From an uncultured Eubacteriales bacterium (GTDB lineage Bacteria > Bacillota > Clostridia > Oscillospirales > Oscillospiraceae): DNA of 64,000 nucleotides. The stretch covers positions 1 through 64,000 of the forward strand of contig ONGJ01000008.1 of assembly GCA_900317375.1 (NCBI GenBank), given 5' to 3'. The position numbers were made by a program, and so were the translations under genes. This document shows, piece after piece, positions 17,047 to 27,000 of the stretch (positions within the stretch are counted from its first letter, which is position 1; the number at the start of each line of letters is the position of its first letter). The notes under the pieces were generated by a model that was not told the origin of the DNA, ran no database searches, and saw only the letters and a program-made list of their open reading frames with translations.

Positions 17047-18474
17047 TTACCCCTTTCCGTTCCAGCAGTAGGTGCAGATTTTTGACGGGTCAATGCCGAT
17101 CGATTCCAGCAGACCGTCCAGCGACTGGTATTCCAGCGAGTCAAAGCCCATCTCCTCCGCAATGGCCCTGCGCAGGCACTTGCCGCGCTCGGTCTGCGAG
17201 TCGGAATACTCATCCAGATGCAGCTGCCCTTCGTCACCCTCCAGCTTCTGCACGGTCCGGCGGGCGATCAGGTCCATGTCCGAGTTCCCGCGCGAGAAGT
17301 TCAGGTATTTGCAGGCGTACATGATCGGCGGACAGGCCGAGCGCATATGCACCTCTTTGGCGCCCGATTCAAAGAGAAAGTCCACCGTGCCCTTCAGCTG
17401 CGTCCCGCGGACGATCGAGTCGTCAACGAACAGCAGTCTTCGGCCTTCAATCAGCTCGGGCACGGGGATCTGCTTCATCTTGGCCACCTGATCCCGAACG
17501 TCCTGATTGGCCGGCATGAAGGAGCGCGGCCAGGTCGGCGTGTACTTGACAAAGGGCCTTGCAAAGTGCCTGCCGCTGTAGTTGGCATAGCCAATGGCAT
17601 GGGGGATGCCCGAGTCGGGTACGCCTGCGACAAACTCGACATTGGGCATCGTGCCGGCCAGCATCTCGTTGCGTGCCATGATCTCGCCGTTGCGATAGCG
17701 CATGACCTCGACATTGATGCCCTCATAGTTCGAGTTGGGATAACCGTAGTACGACCAAAGGAAGGCGCAGATCTTCATTTCCTTCTCGGCGGGCGAAAGG
17801 GTTTCGCAGCCGTCCGCTGTGAGTCGTACGATCTCGGCGGGACCGAGGTCGCGCACCCTGTGATAGCCGAGCTTTTCATAGGCGAAGGATTCAAAGCTGA
17901 CGCAAAAGCCGTCCTCATTCTGCCCGATCAGCACGGGCAGTCTGCCCAGGCGGTCTCTGGCCGCAAGGATTTCGCCCTTTGATGTCATCAGCAGCACCGT
18001 CATCGACCCTTCGATGACCGACTGCATATGCCGGATGCCCTCCACGAGGCTGTCGCGCTCGTTGATGAGCGCCGCAACCAGCTCGGTGCAGTTGACGCTG
18101 CCCGAGCTCATGGCCATGAACTGGTGCCCGTGATCCGAAAAATAGGTGTTCACCAGTTCCTCGGAATTGTTGATCTGTCCTACCGTCGTGATGGCGTACA
18201 GACCAAGATGCGAGCGCACCAGCAGCGGCTGCGGGTCCGAGTCGCTGATGCAGCCGATGCCGCAGCAGCCGCCGTGGAATTCGACCAGATCCTTTTCAAA
18301 CTTCGTCCGGAAGGGCGTGTTGGCAATCGAGTGGATCTGCCGCTGACAGCCGTGCTCCCTGCTCCAGATCGCCATGCCGGCGTTGCGCGTGCCGAGATGG
18401 CTGTGATAGTCCGTGCCGAAAAAGACGTCGAGAACGACGTCGCGCTTCGACACGGCACCGAAAAAACCGCCCAT
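17047..18474 (-). CDS. purF: PurF-like amidophosphoribosyltransferase lacking the glutaminase cysteine
   Basis: 475 residues with the two-domain layout of PurF. The phosphoribosyltransferase part is intact (PRPP loop LLFVDDSIVRGTQ, 347-359), and the four cysteines expected for the [4Fe-4S] cluster of Bacillus-type PurF appear at 236, 381, 467 and 470. The N-terminal glutaminase domain is degenerate. The protein starts MGGFFGAV where PurF has a catalytic Cys (MCGVFG/CGIFG). The RYSTAG region is replaced by GCCGIGCISDSD (69-80), and the HNGN loop by TVGQ. It should transfer ammonia, not glutamine nitrogen, unless another protein supplies a glutaminase. Such paralogues exist in other anaerobes (from memory). 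Its ATG overlaps the purC stop as TGATG. Confidence 0.9.
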   Translation of the reverse strand: MGGFFGAVSKRDVVLDVFFGTDYHSHLGTRNAGMAIWSREHGCQRQIHSIANTPFRTKFEKDLVEFHGGCCGIGCISDSDPQPLLVRSHLGLYAITTVGQINNSEELVNTYFSDHGHQFMAMSSGSVNCTELVAALINERDSLVEGIRHMQSVIEGSMTVLLMTSKGEILAARDRLGRLPVLIGQNEDGFCVSFESFAYEKLGYHRVRDLGPAEIVRLTADGCETLSPAEKEMKICAFLWSYYGYPNSNYEGINVEVMRYRNGEIMARNEMLAGTMPNVEFVAGVPDSGIPHAIGYANYSGRHFARPFVKYTPTWPRSFMPANQDVRDQVAKMKQIPVPELIEGRRLLFVDDSIVRGTQLKGTVDFLFESGAKEVHMRSACPPIMYACKYLNFSRGNSDMDLIARRTVQKLEGDEGQLHLDEYSDSQTERGKCLRRAIAEEMGFDSLEYQSLDGLLESIGIDPSKICTYCWNGKG

Positions 18475-19160
18475 CAGGCGAAGAACAGCTCGGACAGCGT
18501 CATCGGATCAACGTACTGACCGTCCTTGTAGACGCGCATGTTGCCCGAGGCTATCTCGTCGATCAGCATGACCTTGCCGTCCGCGTCGTAGCCGTATTCA
18601 AACTTGATGTCGTACAGAACCAGACCGCGCTTCAGCATTTCATCGGCGACGATCCGGGTGATCTTCTGGGTCATGTCCTTGATGGTGTCATACTGCTCGC
18701 CGGTCATGACGCCCAGAACCTGCAGGCCGTCCTTCGTGACCAGGGGGTCGCCCTTGGCATCATTTTTGAAGGTCATCTCGACATAGGCGGGAAGATCGGC
18801 GCCCTCCTCGACATAATCGCTGTAGCGGCGGTAGAAGGAACCCACTGCCTTGTGGCGGCAGATGACCTCAAGCCCCTTGCCGAACACCTTTGCCGGCAGT
18901 ACTTCCATGGTGGTCTCGTTCAGATCGGCGCTTACAAAATGCGTGCGGATGCCGGCGGCGTTGATCTTTTCAAAAAAATAGATCGACATGCGCAGGTTCA
19001 CATCACCGACGCCGTCGATGGTCAGACCGATGCTGTTTTCGCCGGGGTCAAACACGCCGTCCTTGCCGGTGCAGTCATCCTTGAACTTCAGCAGATAGTT
19101 GCCGTTTTCCAGTGCGTAGACATTCTTGGTCTTTCCGGTGTAAACGAGTTTCTTTTCCAT
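18474..19160 (-). CDS. purC: SAICAR synthase
   Basis: 228 residues. PurC condenses CAIR with aspartate. Signatures: [17 protein letters not shown] at the N-terminus, [37 protein letters not shown] and [15 protein letters not shown] ribosome binding site AAGGAG lies at the end of the 33-bp gap after purE. Confidence 0.96.
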   Translation of the reverse strand: MEKKLVYTGKTKNVYALENGNYLLKFKDDCTGKDGVFDPGENSIGLTIDGVGDVNLRMSIYFFEKINAAGIRTHFVSADLNETTMEVLPAKVFGKGLEVICRHKAVGSFYRRYSDYVEEGADLPAYVEMTFKNDAKGDPLVTKDGLQVLGVMTGEQYDTIKDMTQKITRIVADEMLKRGLVLYDIKFEYGYDADGKVMLIDEIASGNMRVYKDGQYVDPMTLSELFFA

Positions 19161-19193
19161 GGTACATACTCCTTATATTATATTTCTTAATAC

Positions 19194-19682
19194 TCACAGT
19201 TTCGCAGCGATGCCGGCGTCTTTTTCCAGGACTTTTGCGGCATCCATGTCGCGCTTTACCTGCAGACGGGCAGCCAGCGCCTCGTCCGATACCGCGAGGA
19301 TCTCGGCTGCCAAAAGCGCAGCATTGGCACCATTTCCGATCCCGACGGTGGCAACCGGCACACCCGAGGGCATCTGCACCGTACTCAGCAGGGCGTCCAT
19401 CCCGTCCAGAACAGGTCCCTTGCAGGGAATGCCGATCACCGGCAGCGTACTGACTGCAGCGGCGGCGCCGGCCAGATGCGCGGCCATGCCGGCTGCGCAG
19501 ATCAGCACGCCGAAGCCGTTTTCCCGGGCTTCCGAACAGAACTTCCGTGCCTGTTCCGGCGTCCGGTGGGCCGAATAGACATGGACCTCAAAGGGAACCT
19601 CCAGTTCCTTCAGAATCGCCGTCCCTTTCTGAACCACGGGCAGATCGCTGTCGCTGCCCATGAGAATGCCGACTTTTTTCAT
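19194..19682 (-). CDS. purE: N5-CAIR mutase, class I PurE
   Basis: 162 residues, with the nucleotide-binding MGSDSDLPVV and the SAHRTPEQ catalytic block. Class I PurE normally converts N5-CAIR made by PurK; no purK or purB is present in this window, so they would be elsewhere. purE follows pyrI by only 12 bp, which places the purine genes on the pyrimidine transcript. Confidence 0.94.
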   Translation of the reverse strand: MKKVGILMGSDSDLPVVQKGTAILKELEVPFEVHVYSAHRTPEQARKFCSEARENGFGVLICAAGMAAHLAGAAAAVSTLPVIGIPCKGPVLDGMDALLSTVQMPSGVPVATVGIGNGANAALLAAEILAVSDEALAARLQVKRDMDAAKVLEKDAGIAAKL

Positions 19683-19694
19683 GCTCGCCCCTCC

Positions 19695-20111
19695 TCAGTT
19701 TGCCTTCGTCTCACAGTACATGCAGCGGTAGATCTTGTTCTGCCTGTCCGTGAGCCGGAACACATGGTTCAGTTCCTGCTCCGTCGAGGTGATGCAGCGC
19801 GGGTTTTTGCAGAAGATCACGTTGATCAAAGTCTCCGGCATGCCGATGCTCTTCTTTTCCACCAGCTTTCCGTCCCGGATCAGATTGATGCTGACCCCCG
19901 GGTCGACGTAGCCGATGACATCCAGCTTCACGGGAATGTCGGCGTCAATTTTGATGATGTCCTTTTTCCCGAGCTTGTTGCTGTGCACGTTCTTGATGAT
20001 GGCAACCGAACAGTCCAGATCCCCGAGACCCAGCAGCTCGTACAGCTTCATGCCGCGGCCGGCGGTGATGTGATCGATGACGATGCCGTTGGATATGGCG
20101 TCAATATTCAT
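19695..20111 (-). CDS. pyrI: Aspartate carbamoyltransferase regulatory subunit
   Basis: 138 residues. It has the allosteric N-terminal domain ([20 protein letters not shown]) and a C-terminal zinc domain with cysteines in CKNPRCI and YRCMYCE, which contacts PyrB. This predicts an ATCase regulated by nucleotides. It overlaps pyrB (ATGA). Confidence 0.95.
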   Translation of the reverse strand: MNIDAISNGIVIDHITAGRGMKLYELLGLGDLDCSVAIIKNVHSNKLGKKDIIKIDADIPVKLDVIGYVDPGVSINLIRDGKLVEKKSIGMPETLINVIFCKNPRCITSTEQELNHVFRLTDRQNKIYRCMYCETKAN

Positions 20112-21031
20112 AGTCTTCCCGCCTCCTTCAAGAGCTTCAGGATCAGCGCCATGCGCATGTATTTGCCGTAGAGCACCTGCTTGAAATAGCAGGCCCGCGG
20201 ATCGTCGTCAATGGCGACGCTGATCTCGTTCACGCGGGGCAGGGGATGCAGAATGGCCAGATCCTGTTTGGCGTTTTTCAGCTTCTCCGGCGTCAGAATA
20301 TAGCTGTCCTTGAGGCGCAGATAGTCCTCTTCGTTGAAGAAGCGTTCACGCTGGACCCTCGTCATGTACAGGATGTCCAGCTCGGGCATGATGGATTCGA
20401 GGTCCGTCGTCTGGATATAAGGAATGCTGCGCGCCGCGAGGACTTCTTTCTTCACGTAGCTCGGCAGCTTCAGCTCGACCGGCGAGATGAGCACGACTTT
20501 CAGCCCTTTATAGCGCGACAGCGCGCTAATCAGCGAGTGCACCGTCCGCCCGAACTTCAAATCGCCGCAGAAGCCGACCGTCAGGTTTTCAAAGCCGCCT
20601 TTTTCACGGTAGATGGTCAGCAGGTCGGCCAGGGTCTGGGTCGGGTGATTGTGCCCGCCGTCGCCGGCATTGATGACCGGGATCGAGGCGTTCATCGCCG
20701 CCACCAGCGGCGCACCCTCCTTCGGGTGGCGCATGGCGATGATGTCGGCATAGCAGCTTACCGTCTTGGCCGTATCCGCCACGCTCTCGCCCTTGGCCGC
20801 AGAAGAGCTGTTCGCCTCCGAAAAGCCGAGCACATTGCCGCCCAGCTCGTACATGGCGGCCTCAAAGCTCAGGCGCGTACGGGTCGAGGGCTCGTAGAAC
20901 AGTGTGGCCAGCTTCCTGCCGCGGCACTTGTCGCTGTAAAAGGCGGGATGCTCGATGATGTCATTGGCAGTGTCGATGAGCTCCTGCAGTTCCTCCGGAC
21001 TGAAATCCAGGATATCGATGAGGCTTCTCAT
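20108..21031 (-). CDS. pyrB: Aspartate carbamoyltransferase catalytic subunit
   Basis: 307 residues. The carbamoyl-phosphate loop [13 protein letters not shown], the MRHPKEG segment, [17 protein letters not shown] and the C-terminal HPLPRVNEI are all present. It makes carbamoyl aspartate, the second step of pyrimidine synthesis. It overlaps both pyrE and pyrI by four bases (ATGA), so the three are tightly coupled. Confidence 0.97.
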   Translation of the reverse strand: MRSLIDILDFSPEELQELIDTANDIIEHPAFYSDKCRGRKLATLFYEPSTRTRLSFEAAMYELGGNVLGFSEANSSSAAKGESVADTAKTVSCYADIIAMRHPKEGAPLVAAMNASIPVINAGDGGHNHPTQTLADLLTIYREKGGFENLTVGFCGDLKFGRTVHSLISALSRYKGLKVVLISPVELKLPSYVKKEVLAARSIPYIQTTDLESIMPELDILYMTRVQRERFFNEEDYLRLKDSYILTPEKLKNAKQDLAILHPLPRVNEISVAIDDDPRACYFKQVLYGKYMRMALILKLLKEAGRL

Positions 21032-21663
21032 GCTTCTCTCCAGCTCTCATCCTCCGGATGATCCCGGAAGGCGATCAGGCGGCGGACATCTTCCTCCCGG
21101 ATATAGCCCTCTTCAGCAGCGACCCGGGCGATCACATCGAAGTTCGTCAGGCTGACGTTCCCGACCTTCGCCTCCGCCAGCCGGTCCAGACCCTTCTGCA
21201 TCCCGTAGGTGAAGATGCTGACGATGCCCAGAACCTCTGCCCCGGCTTCCCGGAGAGCTTCCACCGTCTCGATGGCCGAGCCGCCTGTCGAGATGAGGTC
21301 TTCCACCACCACAACCTTCTGCCCGGGCTCAAGCCTGCCCTCGATGCGGTTCTTCCGCCCGTGGTCCTTGTTCCCGGAGCGCACATAACCCATCGGCAGG
21401 CCCATCAGATGGGCGGTGATGGCCGCATGGGCGATGCCGGCGGTCGAGGTCCCCATCAGCACTTCGGCATCGGGATAGTGGGTCTCAACCAGGCTCTTCA
21501 GCCCCTCTTCCACGTCGGTGCGGACGTCCGGCGAGGTCAGGGTCAGCCGGTTGTCACAGTAAACCGGACTCTGAATGCCGCTGGCCCAGGTGAAGGGCTC
21601 ATCGGGCCGGAAAAACACGGCGCCGATGCGCAGCAGATCCTTTGCAATGCGCGTTTCCAACAT
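21028..21663 (-). CDS. pyrE: Orotate phosphoribosyltransferase
   Basis: 211 residues. The PRPP-binding loop [16 protein letters not shown] is intact, as are [12 protein letters not shown] and [15 protein letters not shown] 21663 is chosen over an in-frame upstream codon because AGGAGG sits 7 bases before it and because the promoter -10 box lies at 21683-21688, inside any longer form. It is the first gene of the twelve-gene pyr-pur operon. Confidence 0.96.
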   Translation of the reverse strand: MLETRIAKDLLRIGAVFFRPDEPFTWASGIQSPVYCDNRLTLTSPDVRTDVEEGLKSLVETHYPDAEVLMGTSTAGIAHAAITAHLMGLPMGYVRSGNKDHGRKNRIEGRLEPGQKVVVVEDLISTGGSAIETVEALREAGAEVLGIVSIFTYGMQKGLDRLAEAKVGNVSLTNFDVIARVAAEEGYIREEDVRRLIAFRDHPEDESWREA

Positions 21664-21682
21664 AAGCTTTCCTCCTGTTTCT

Positions 21683-21724
21683 ACTATACCGAATGGGCCT
21701 TCTTTGTCAAGTGGCGAAATCCAC
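21683..21724 (-). promoter_or_regulatory. Promoter and shared pyrimidine box before pyrE
   Basis: On the minus strand TTGACA (21705-21710) and TATAGT (21683-21688) are 16 bp apart. The predicted leader is very short (about 13-15 nt), leaving no room for a PyrR attenuator. The block 21702-21724 containing the -35 box and TTCGCCA upstream of it is nearly identical to the one before pyrC. Confidence 0.75.
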
Positions 21725-21787
21725 AAAGAACGGCCTGAAACCACCATATTTTGCGGCGGCTGTTCTCTTTCCTGACAAGATGTGGGA

Positions 21788-22486
21788 TTACCGGAAGTCC
21801 TGCAGACAGCGGCGCCAGGCGTCGACCGGGTCCTCCGCCTGCGTAATGGGCCGGCCGACGACGATATAGTCGCTGCCGAGCTCCTTCGCCCGGGCGGGGG
21901 TGGTGACGCGCTTCTGGTCGCCGACCTCGCCGTCGGCGAAACGGACGCCCGGCGTCACGGCGAGGAAGCTGTCTCCGCAGGATGCGTGCACCTTGCCCGC
22001 CTCCAAGGGAGAGCAGACCACGCCGTCCAGCCCGGCGGCTTTCGCATTGCGGGCATAGTGCAGCACGACCTCGTCAATCGGCTCGCGGATCAGCAGCTCC
22101 TGTTCCATGGCTGCCTGATCGGTGCTGGTCAGCTGGGTGACTGCGATCAGCTTCGGCCGGGTCCCGTCCGGGCGCTGCAGGCCTTCCAGAGCAGCCTCCA
22201 TCATGGCGCGGGTACCGGCGGCATGCAGGTTGACGATGTCCGCGCCGAGGCACGAGAGCACCCGCATGGCCTTTTTGACGGTGTTCGGAATGTCGTGCAG
22301 CTTCAGGTCCAGGAACACGCCGTGCCCGCGGTCTTTCAGCGTGCGGACAATCTGCGGGCCTTCGGCGTAGTAGAGCTCCATCCCAATCTTCAGGAAAGGC
22401 CGCTCCGTGCCGAAGCGCTCCAGAAAGCGGAGGGTCTCCTCCGCCGAGGCAAAATCACAGGCCACAATCACATCTCTGTTGTTCAT
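21788..22486 (-). CDS. pyrF: Orotidine 5'-phosphate decarboxylase
   Basis: 232 residues. The active-site block FLDLKLHDIPNTV is exact for the short bacterial family, and LAVTPGVRF and DYIVVGRPIT bind the phosphate. It converts OMP to UMP. It is the last gene of the pyrC operon, 14 bp after the pyrD remnant; the 124-bp gap to pyrE contains the next promoter. Confidence 0.96.
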   Translation of the reverse strand: MNNRDVIVACDFASAEETLRFLERFGTERPFLKIGMELYYAEGPQIVRTLKDRGHGVFLDLKLHDIPNTVKKAMRVLSCLGADIVNLHAAGTRAMMEAALEGLQRPDGTRPKLIAVTQLTSTDQAAMEQELLIREPIDEVVLHYARNAKAAGLDGVVCSPLEAGKVHASCGDSFLAVTPGVRFADGEVGDQKRVTTPARAKELGSDYIVVGRPITQAEDPVDAWRRCLQDFR

Positions 22487-22500
22487 AAGCTCTCCTTTTT

Positions 22501-23365
22501 TCAGCAGTGTGCGGCACCGGTCAGGTCCGCGATGTTTTTTACGCCGGTACGGTCCAGCACCTCGGGCAGGCGCCGGATGATTTTCGGGCAGGCAAGGGGA
22601 TCGCGCAGGTTTTGAGCGCCCACCTCGACCGACGTCGCCCCGGCCAGCATCATCTCGCAGACCTTTTCGGCACTGTCGATGCCGCCGATGCCGATGATCG
22701 GGATTTTGACGGCTTTATAGACCTGCCAGACCATGCGCAGGGCCACGGGGAAGACCGTTCAGGTCGATCCGCATGCCGAGTAGGGTGTTGATGAGGGAGA
22801 CGCCGTCTGCCCCTGCGTCCTCGCAGGCGCGGGCGATCTCGGCTATGTCGGTGACATTGGGGCTGAGCTTCATGATGACGGGCTTTTTCGTGACGGCCCG
22901 GACGGCGCGGGTGACCTCGGCCGCGGCCTTGGGGTCGGCGCCGAAGCTCATGCCGCCGCAGCGCACGTTGGGGCAGCTGATGTTCACCTCAAGCCAGCCC
23001 ACCTGCTCCTGCTGAGCAAGCTTTTCAGCTGCCTCGGCGTATTCAAGCGGCGAGCGGGCGGCGATATTTGCCATCACGGGCTTGTGAAAAACTTCACGAA
23101 GACGGGGCAGTTCGTCGCGGATGACCGCGTCGACTCCGGGGTTCTGCAGGCCGACTGCGTTCAGCATGCCGGAGGGGCACTCCGCAATGCGCGGGAGGGG
23201 ATTGCCCGGGCGCGCCTCTGGGGTCGTGCCCTTGAAGGAGAAGCTGCCGAGAAGGTTGATATCGTAGATGCCGGCAAACTCCAGGCCGTAGCCGAAGGTC
23301 CCCGAGGCTGCCAGGACGGGATTGTCCAGTTCGATGCCGCAGAGGTTTACGTTCAGGCGTTCCAC
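22501..23365 (-). pseudogene. pyrD: Dihydroorotate dehydrogenase (class 1B), broken by deletion and frameshift
   Basis: The start is GTG 23365 (GGAGG 8 bases upstream), giving [20 protein letters not shown]. The frame covers the FMN-binding and active-site region ([12 protein letters not shown]) up to LLGMRIDLN, ending at 22757. The homology resumes in another frame at 22755 with [12 protein letters not shown] and continues to IGIGGI and the stop at 22501. Between these points the family has about 15-18 residues, including the GGLSG loop that binds FMN phosphate. They are missing here, and the frame has shifted. The product would end early at about 217 residues. A real mutation or an assembly error would look the same. 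Confidence 0.85.
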
Positions 23366-24090
23366 AGCAGTTCCTCCTTCCGAAAGACCGGGCCGTCTTT
23401 GCAGACGCGCTTCATCCCGCTGACCGTCGGCCGGCTGCAGCCCATGCAGGCGCCGAAGCCGCAGCCCATCCGTACGTCGAAGGCAAGCTCGCCCGGAGCG
23501 TGGGTTGCTTCGCATACGGCCCGCAGCATTCCCTCGCGCCCGCAGGCGTAGAACATACTGCAGTCATATTCCCGCAGTGCCTCGGTCACCAGACCCTTCC
23601 GGCCGGCGCTGCCGTCCTCGGTGAAGAGGACAGGGCAGATGCCCAGAGCGCAGAATTCTTCTTCAAAGAACACGTCCGCCGCCGTCCGGAAACCAAGCAC
23701 AACAACAGGCCGTTTCCCCTGCGCGGCCAGCTCTCTTGCCAGCCAGAAGAGGGGAGAGAGCCCGGTCCCGCCGCCGATCAGCACAGGCTGATCACCGCTT
23801 TGTTCACATGTAAAGCCGTTTCCGAGGCCGGTCAGGACCGAGACGTTTGTCCCTGCCGGAAGGGTATGCAGGAGGGCGGTGCCGTCCCCGACCCGTTCTA
23901 CGAGCAGGCTGAAGCTGCCCGCGTCCCGGTCACAGACCGAGAAGGGCCGGCGCAGGAAGAAGCCGGGCAGCGACAGGCTGACAAACTGCCCCGGCATTGT
24001 GATCGCCGCCGTGTCCCCAGCAAGGCGCAGATAATGCACCTTCTCCGTCAGGGGCCTGTTTTCTGCTATTGTAAATTCCTTACAGTCCAT
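23353..24090 (-). CDS. pyrK: Dihydroorotate dehydrogenase electron transfer subunit
   Basis: 245 residues. An FAD-binding part ([19 protein letters not shown]), an NAD-binding part ([16 protein letters not shown]) and a C-terminal [2Fe-2S] site with cysteines in [13 protein letters not shown] and RVC. PyrK passes electrons from PyrD to NAD+. It overlaps the pyrD start by 13 bases. With pyrD broken, its partner may be missing. Confidence 0.94.
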   Translation of the reverse strand: MDCKEFTIAENRPLTEKVHYLRLAGDTAAITMPGQFVSLSLPGFFLRRPFSVCDRDAGSFSLLVERVGDGTALLHTLPAGTNVSVLTGLGNGFTCEQSGDQPVLIGGGTGLSPLFWLARELAAQGKRPVVVLGFRTAADVFFEEEFCALGICPVLFTEDGSAGRKGLVTEALREYDCSMFYACGREGMLRAVCEATHAPGELAFDVRMGCGFGACMGCSRPTVSGMKRVCKDGPVFRKEELLWNA

Positions 24091-24092
24091 AC

Positions 24093-27000
24093 TTACGAAT
24101 CAATGGTGGAGACGGTGATGGTGGTTTCTTCGAGGACGTCCAGGAGGACGCGGACGGTGTCGAGCGAGGTGAAGATGGTGACGTTGTTCTCGGTGGCGCA
24201 GCGGCGGATAATGACGCCGTCCTCAAGATGGCGGCCGCTGTGGACGGCGCGGGTGTTGATGATATAGCTGACATAGCCGGCGCGGATGGAATCCAGGATC
24301 TCGTCGCTGCCCTCGCTGATCTTGTGACGCACGCGGGTGCGGATGCCGTGCTCCTTGAGGAAGGAGGCGGTGCCGGGCGTGGCCTCGATGTTGAAGCCCA
24401 TGTCGTAGAAGCGGCGCACCAGCGGCAGGGCTTCCTCCCGGTCCTCGCGGGCGACCGTGACAAGGACGGTGCCGTAGTTCTGCAGCTTCATGCCCGAGGC
24501 CTGCAGCGCTTTGTACATGGCGCGGCTGAGCTTGTCGTCATAGCCGATGGCCTCGCCGGTGGACTTCATCTCGGGCGAGAGGTAGGCGTCCAGACCCTTG
24601 ATCTTGTTCCAGGAGAAGACGGGGACCTTGACGTAGTGGCGTTTCTTTTCATCCGGGTAAAGATCGAAGAGACCCTGCTCCTTCAGGCTTTTGCCCAGAA
24701 TGACCTCAGTGGCGATGTCCGCGAGGGAGTAGCCCGTGGACTTGGACAGGAAGGGCACCGTGCGGGAAGAGCGGGGGTTGACCTCGATGATATAGACGTT
24801 CTCGTCACGGTCGACGATGAACTGGATGTTGTACAGGCCGATGATGCCGATGCCGAGACCGAGCTTTTTGGCGTACTGCAGGATGATGCCCTTGACCCGG
24901 TTGGAGATGGAGAAGGCGGGGTAGACGCTGATGGAGTCACCGGAATGGACGCCGGTACGCTCGACGAGCTCCATGATGCCGGGGACGAAGACGTCGCGGC
25001 CGTCGCAGATGGCGTCCACCTCGACCTCCTTGCCCTGGATGTACTTGTCGACGAGGACGGGCTTGTCGGTGTCGATCTCCACCGCGGTCTTGAGGTAGTG
25101 ACGCAGCATGTTTTCGTCCGCGACGATCTCCATCGCGCGGCCGCCGAGCACGAAGCTCGGCCGGACCAGGACCGGGTAGCCGATCTCGGCGGCGGCCCGG
25201 ACGCCGTCCTCGATGTTGGTGACGGCGGTGCCGCGGGGCTGGGGGATGTCGAGGTCCAGCAGGATCTTTTCAAAGCTGTCGCGGTTTTCGGCGCGCTCGA
25301 TGGCGGCGCAGTCGGTCCCGATGATTTTTACGCCGCGGTCCATGAGGGGCTGAGCGAGGTTGATGGCGGTCTGGCCGCCGAGGGAGGCAATGACGCCCTC
25401 CGGCTGCTCATAGTCGATGACGGCCATGACGTCCTCGGGGGTCAGAGGCTCGAAATACAGTTTGTCGCCGGTGGTATAGTCGGTGGAAACCGTCTCGGGG
25501 TTGTTATTGATGATGATGGCCTCGTAGCCGGCACGCTTGATGGTCTGGACGGCGTGGACGGTGGAATAGTCAAACTCCACGCCCTGGCCGATGCGGATGG
25601 GGCCGGCGCCGAGGACGACGATCTTTTTCTTTTCGGTCAGGCGGCTCTGGTTTTCGCCGCTGTAGGAGGAGTAGAGATAGGCAATGTATTTGCCGGTGTG
25701 CAGGGTATCAACCATGCGGAAGACCGGCGTGAGGCCGAGCCCCTTCCGGCGGTGCCAGAGCTCTGTCTCGTCCATGTTCCAGAGACGGGCGATATAGCGG
25801 TCGGAAAAGCCCATGCGCTTGGCATCGGCGAGGACCGCGTTGTCGTTGACCTTCGAGCGCAGCCGCGCTTCCATGTCCGCGATCTTTTTCAGCGACACGA
25901 GGAAAAGCTCGGTGATCATGGTGACCTCGTGCAGCTTTTCAACGGAGACGCCGCGGCGGAGAAGCTCCATGACCGCATAGATGTTGTCGTCCCGGAACTG
26001 GGCGATGTAGTCCAGCAGCTCCGCCTCGGTCCAGGAATCAAACTTTACGTGGTGCAGGTGGCAGACGCCGGTCTCGAGCGAGCGGACGGATTTGAGAAAA
26101 CATTCCTCAAGATTGGAACCGATGCCCATGACCTCGCCGGTGGCCTTCATCTGGGTGCCGAGGGTGTTGGGGGCGTCGGGGAATTTGTCAAAGGGGAAGC
26201 GGGGGAATTTGGCGACGATGTAATCGAGGCTCGGCTCAATGGCGGCCGTGCCGCCGGCAACGGGGATCTCCTCCAGGGCCATGCCCATGGCGATCTTGGC
26301 CGTGACGCGGGCAATGGGATAGCCGCTGGCCTTGGAGGCGAGAGCGGAGGAGCGGGAGACGCGGGGGTTGACCTCAATCAGGAAATACTCGCTGGAATTC
26401 GGATTCAGGGCGAACTGGACATTGCAGCCGCCTTCGATCTTCAGCTCGCGGATGATGCGGATGGCACTGTCGTTGAGCATTTTGAGGTCGCGGTCGTTCA
26501 GACTCAGAATCGGGGCCACGACGATGGAATCACCCGTGTGCACGCCGACGGGATCGACGTTTTCCATGCCGCAGATGGTGATGGCGGTGTCGTTGGAGTC
26601 ACGCATGACCTCAAACTCGATCTCCTTATAGCCACGGACGCTCTTTTCAATCAGCACCTGGTGGACGGGAGAGAGGCGGAAGGCGTTGGTGCCGATGGCG
26701 ACCAGCTCGTCCTCGTTGTCGGCAAAGCCGCCGCCGGTGCCGCCCAGGGTGAAGGCGGGGCGCAGCACCACCGGATAACCGATATGCGCGGCGGCCTCCT
26801 TCGCCTCGTCCAGACTGTAGGTGATCTCGGAGGGGATGACCGGCTCGCCGATGGACTGGCACATCTCTTTAAAGAGCTCGCGGTCCTCGGCGCGCTCAAT
26901 GGACTCGGAGCTCGTGCCCAGAAGACGGGTGCCGCACTCGCGCAGGATGCCCTTGCGCTCGAGCTGCATGGCCATGTTCAGGCCGGTCTGCCCCCCGATG

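Noticed and set aside
21725..21787. Terminator between pyrF and the pyrE promoter
   Set aside because: Only an imperfect GAACAGCC/GGCCGTTC pairing without a proper T-run; not strong enough to claim, so some readthrough is likely.
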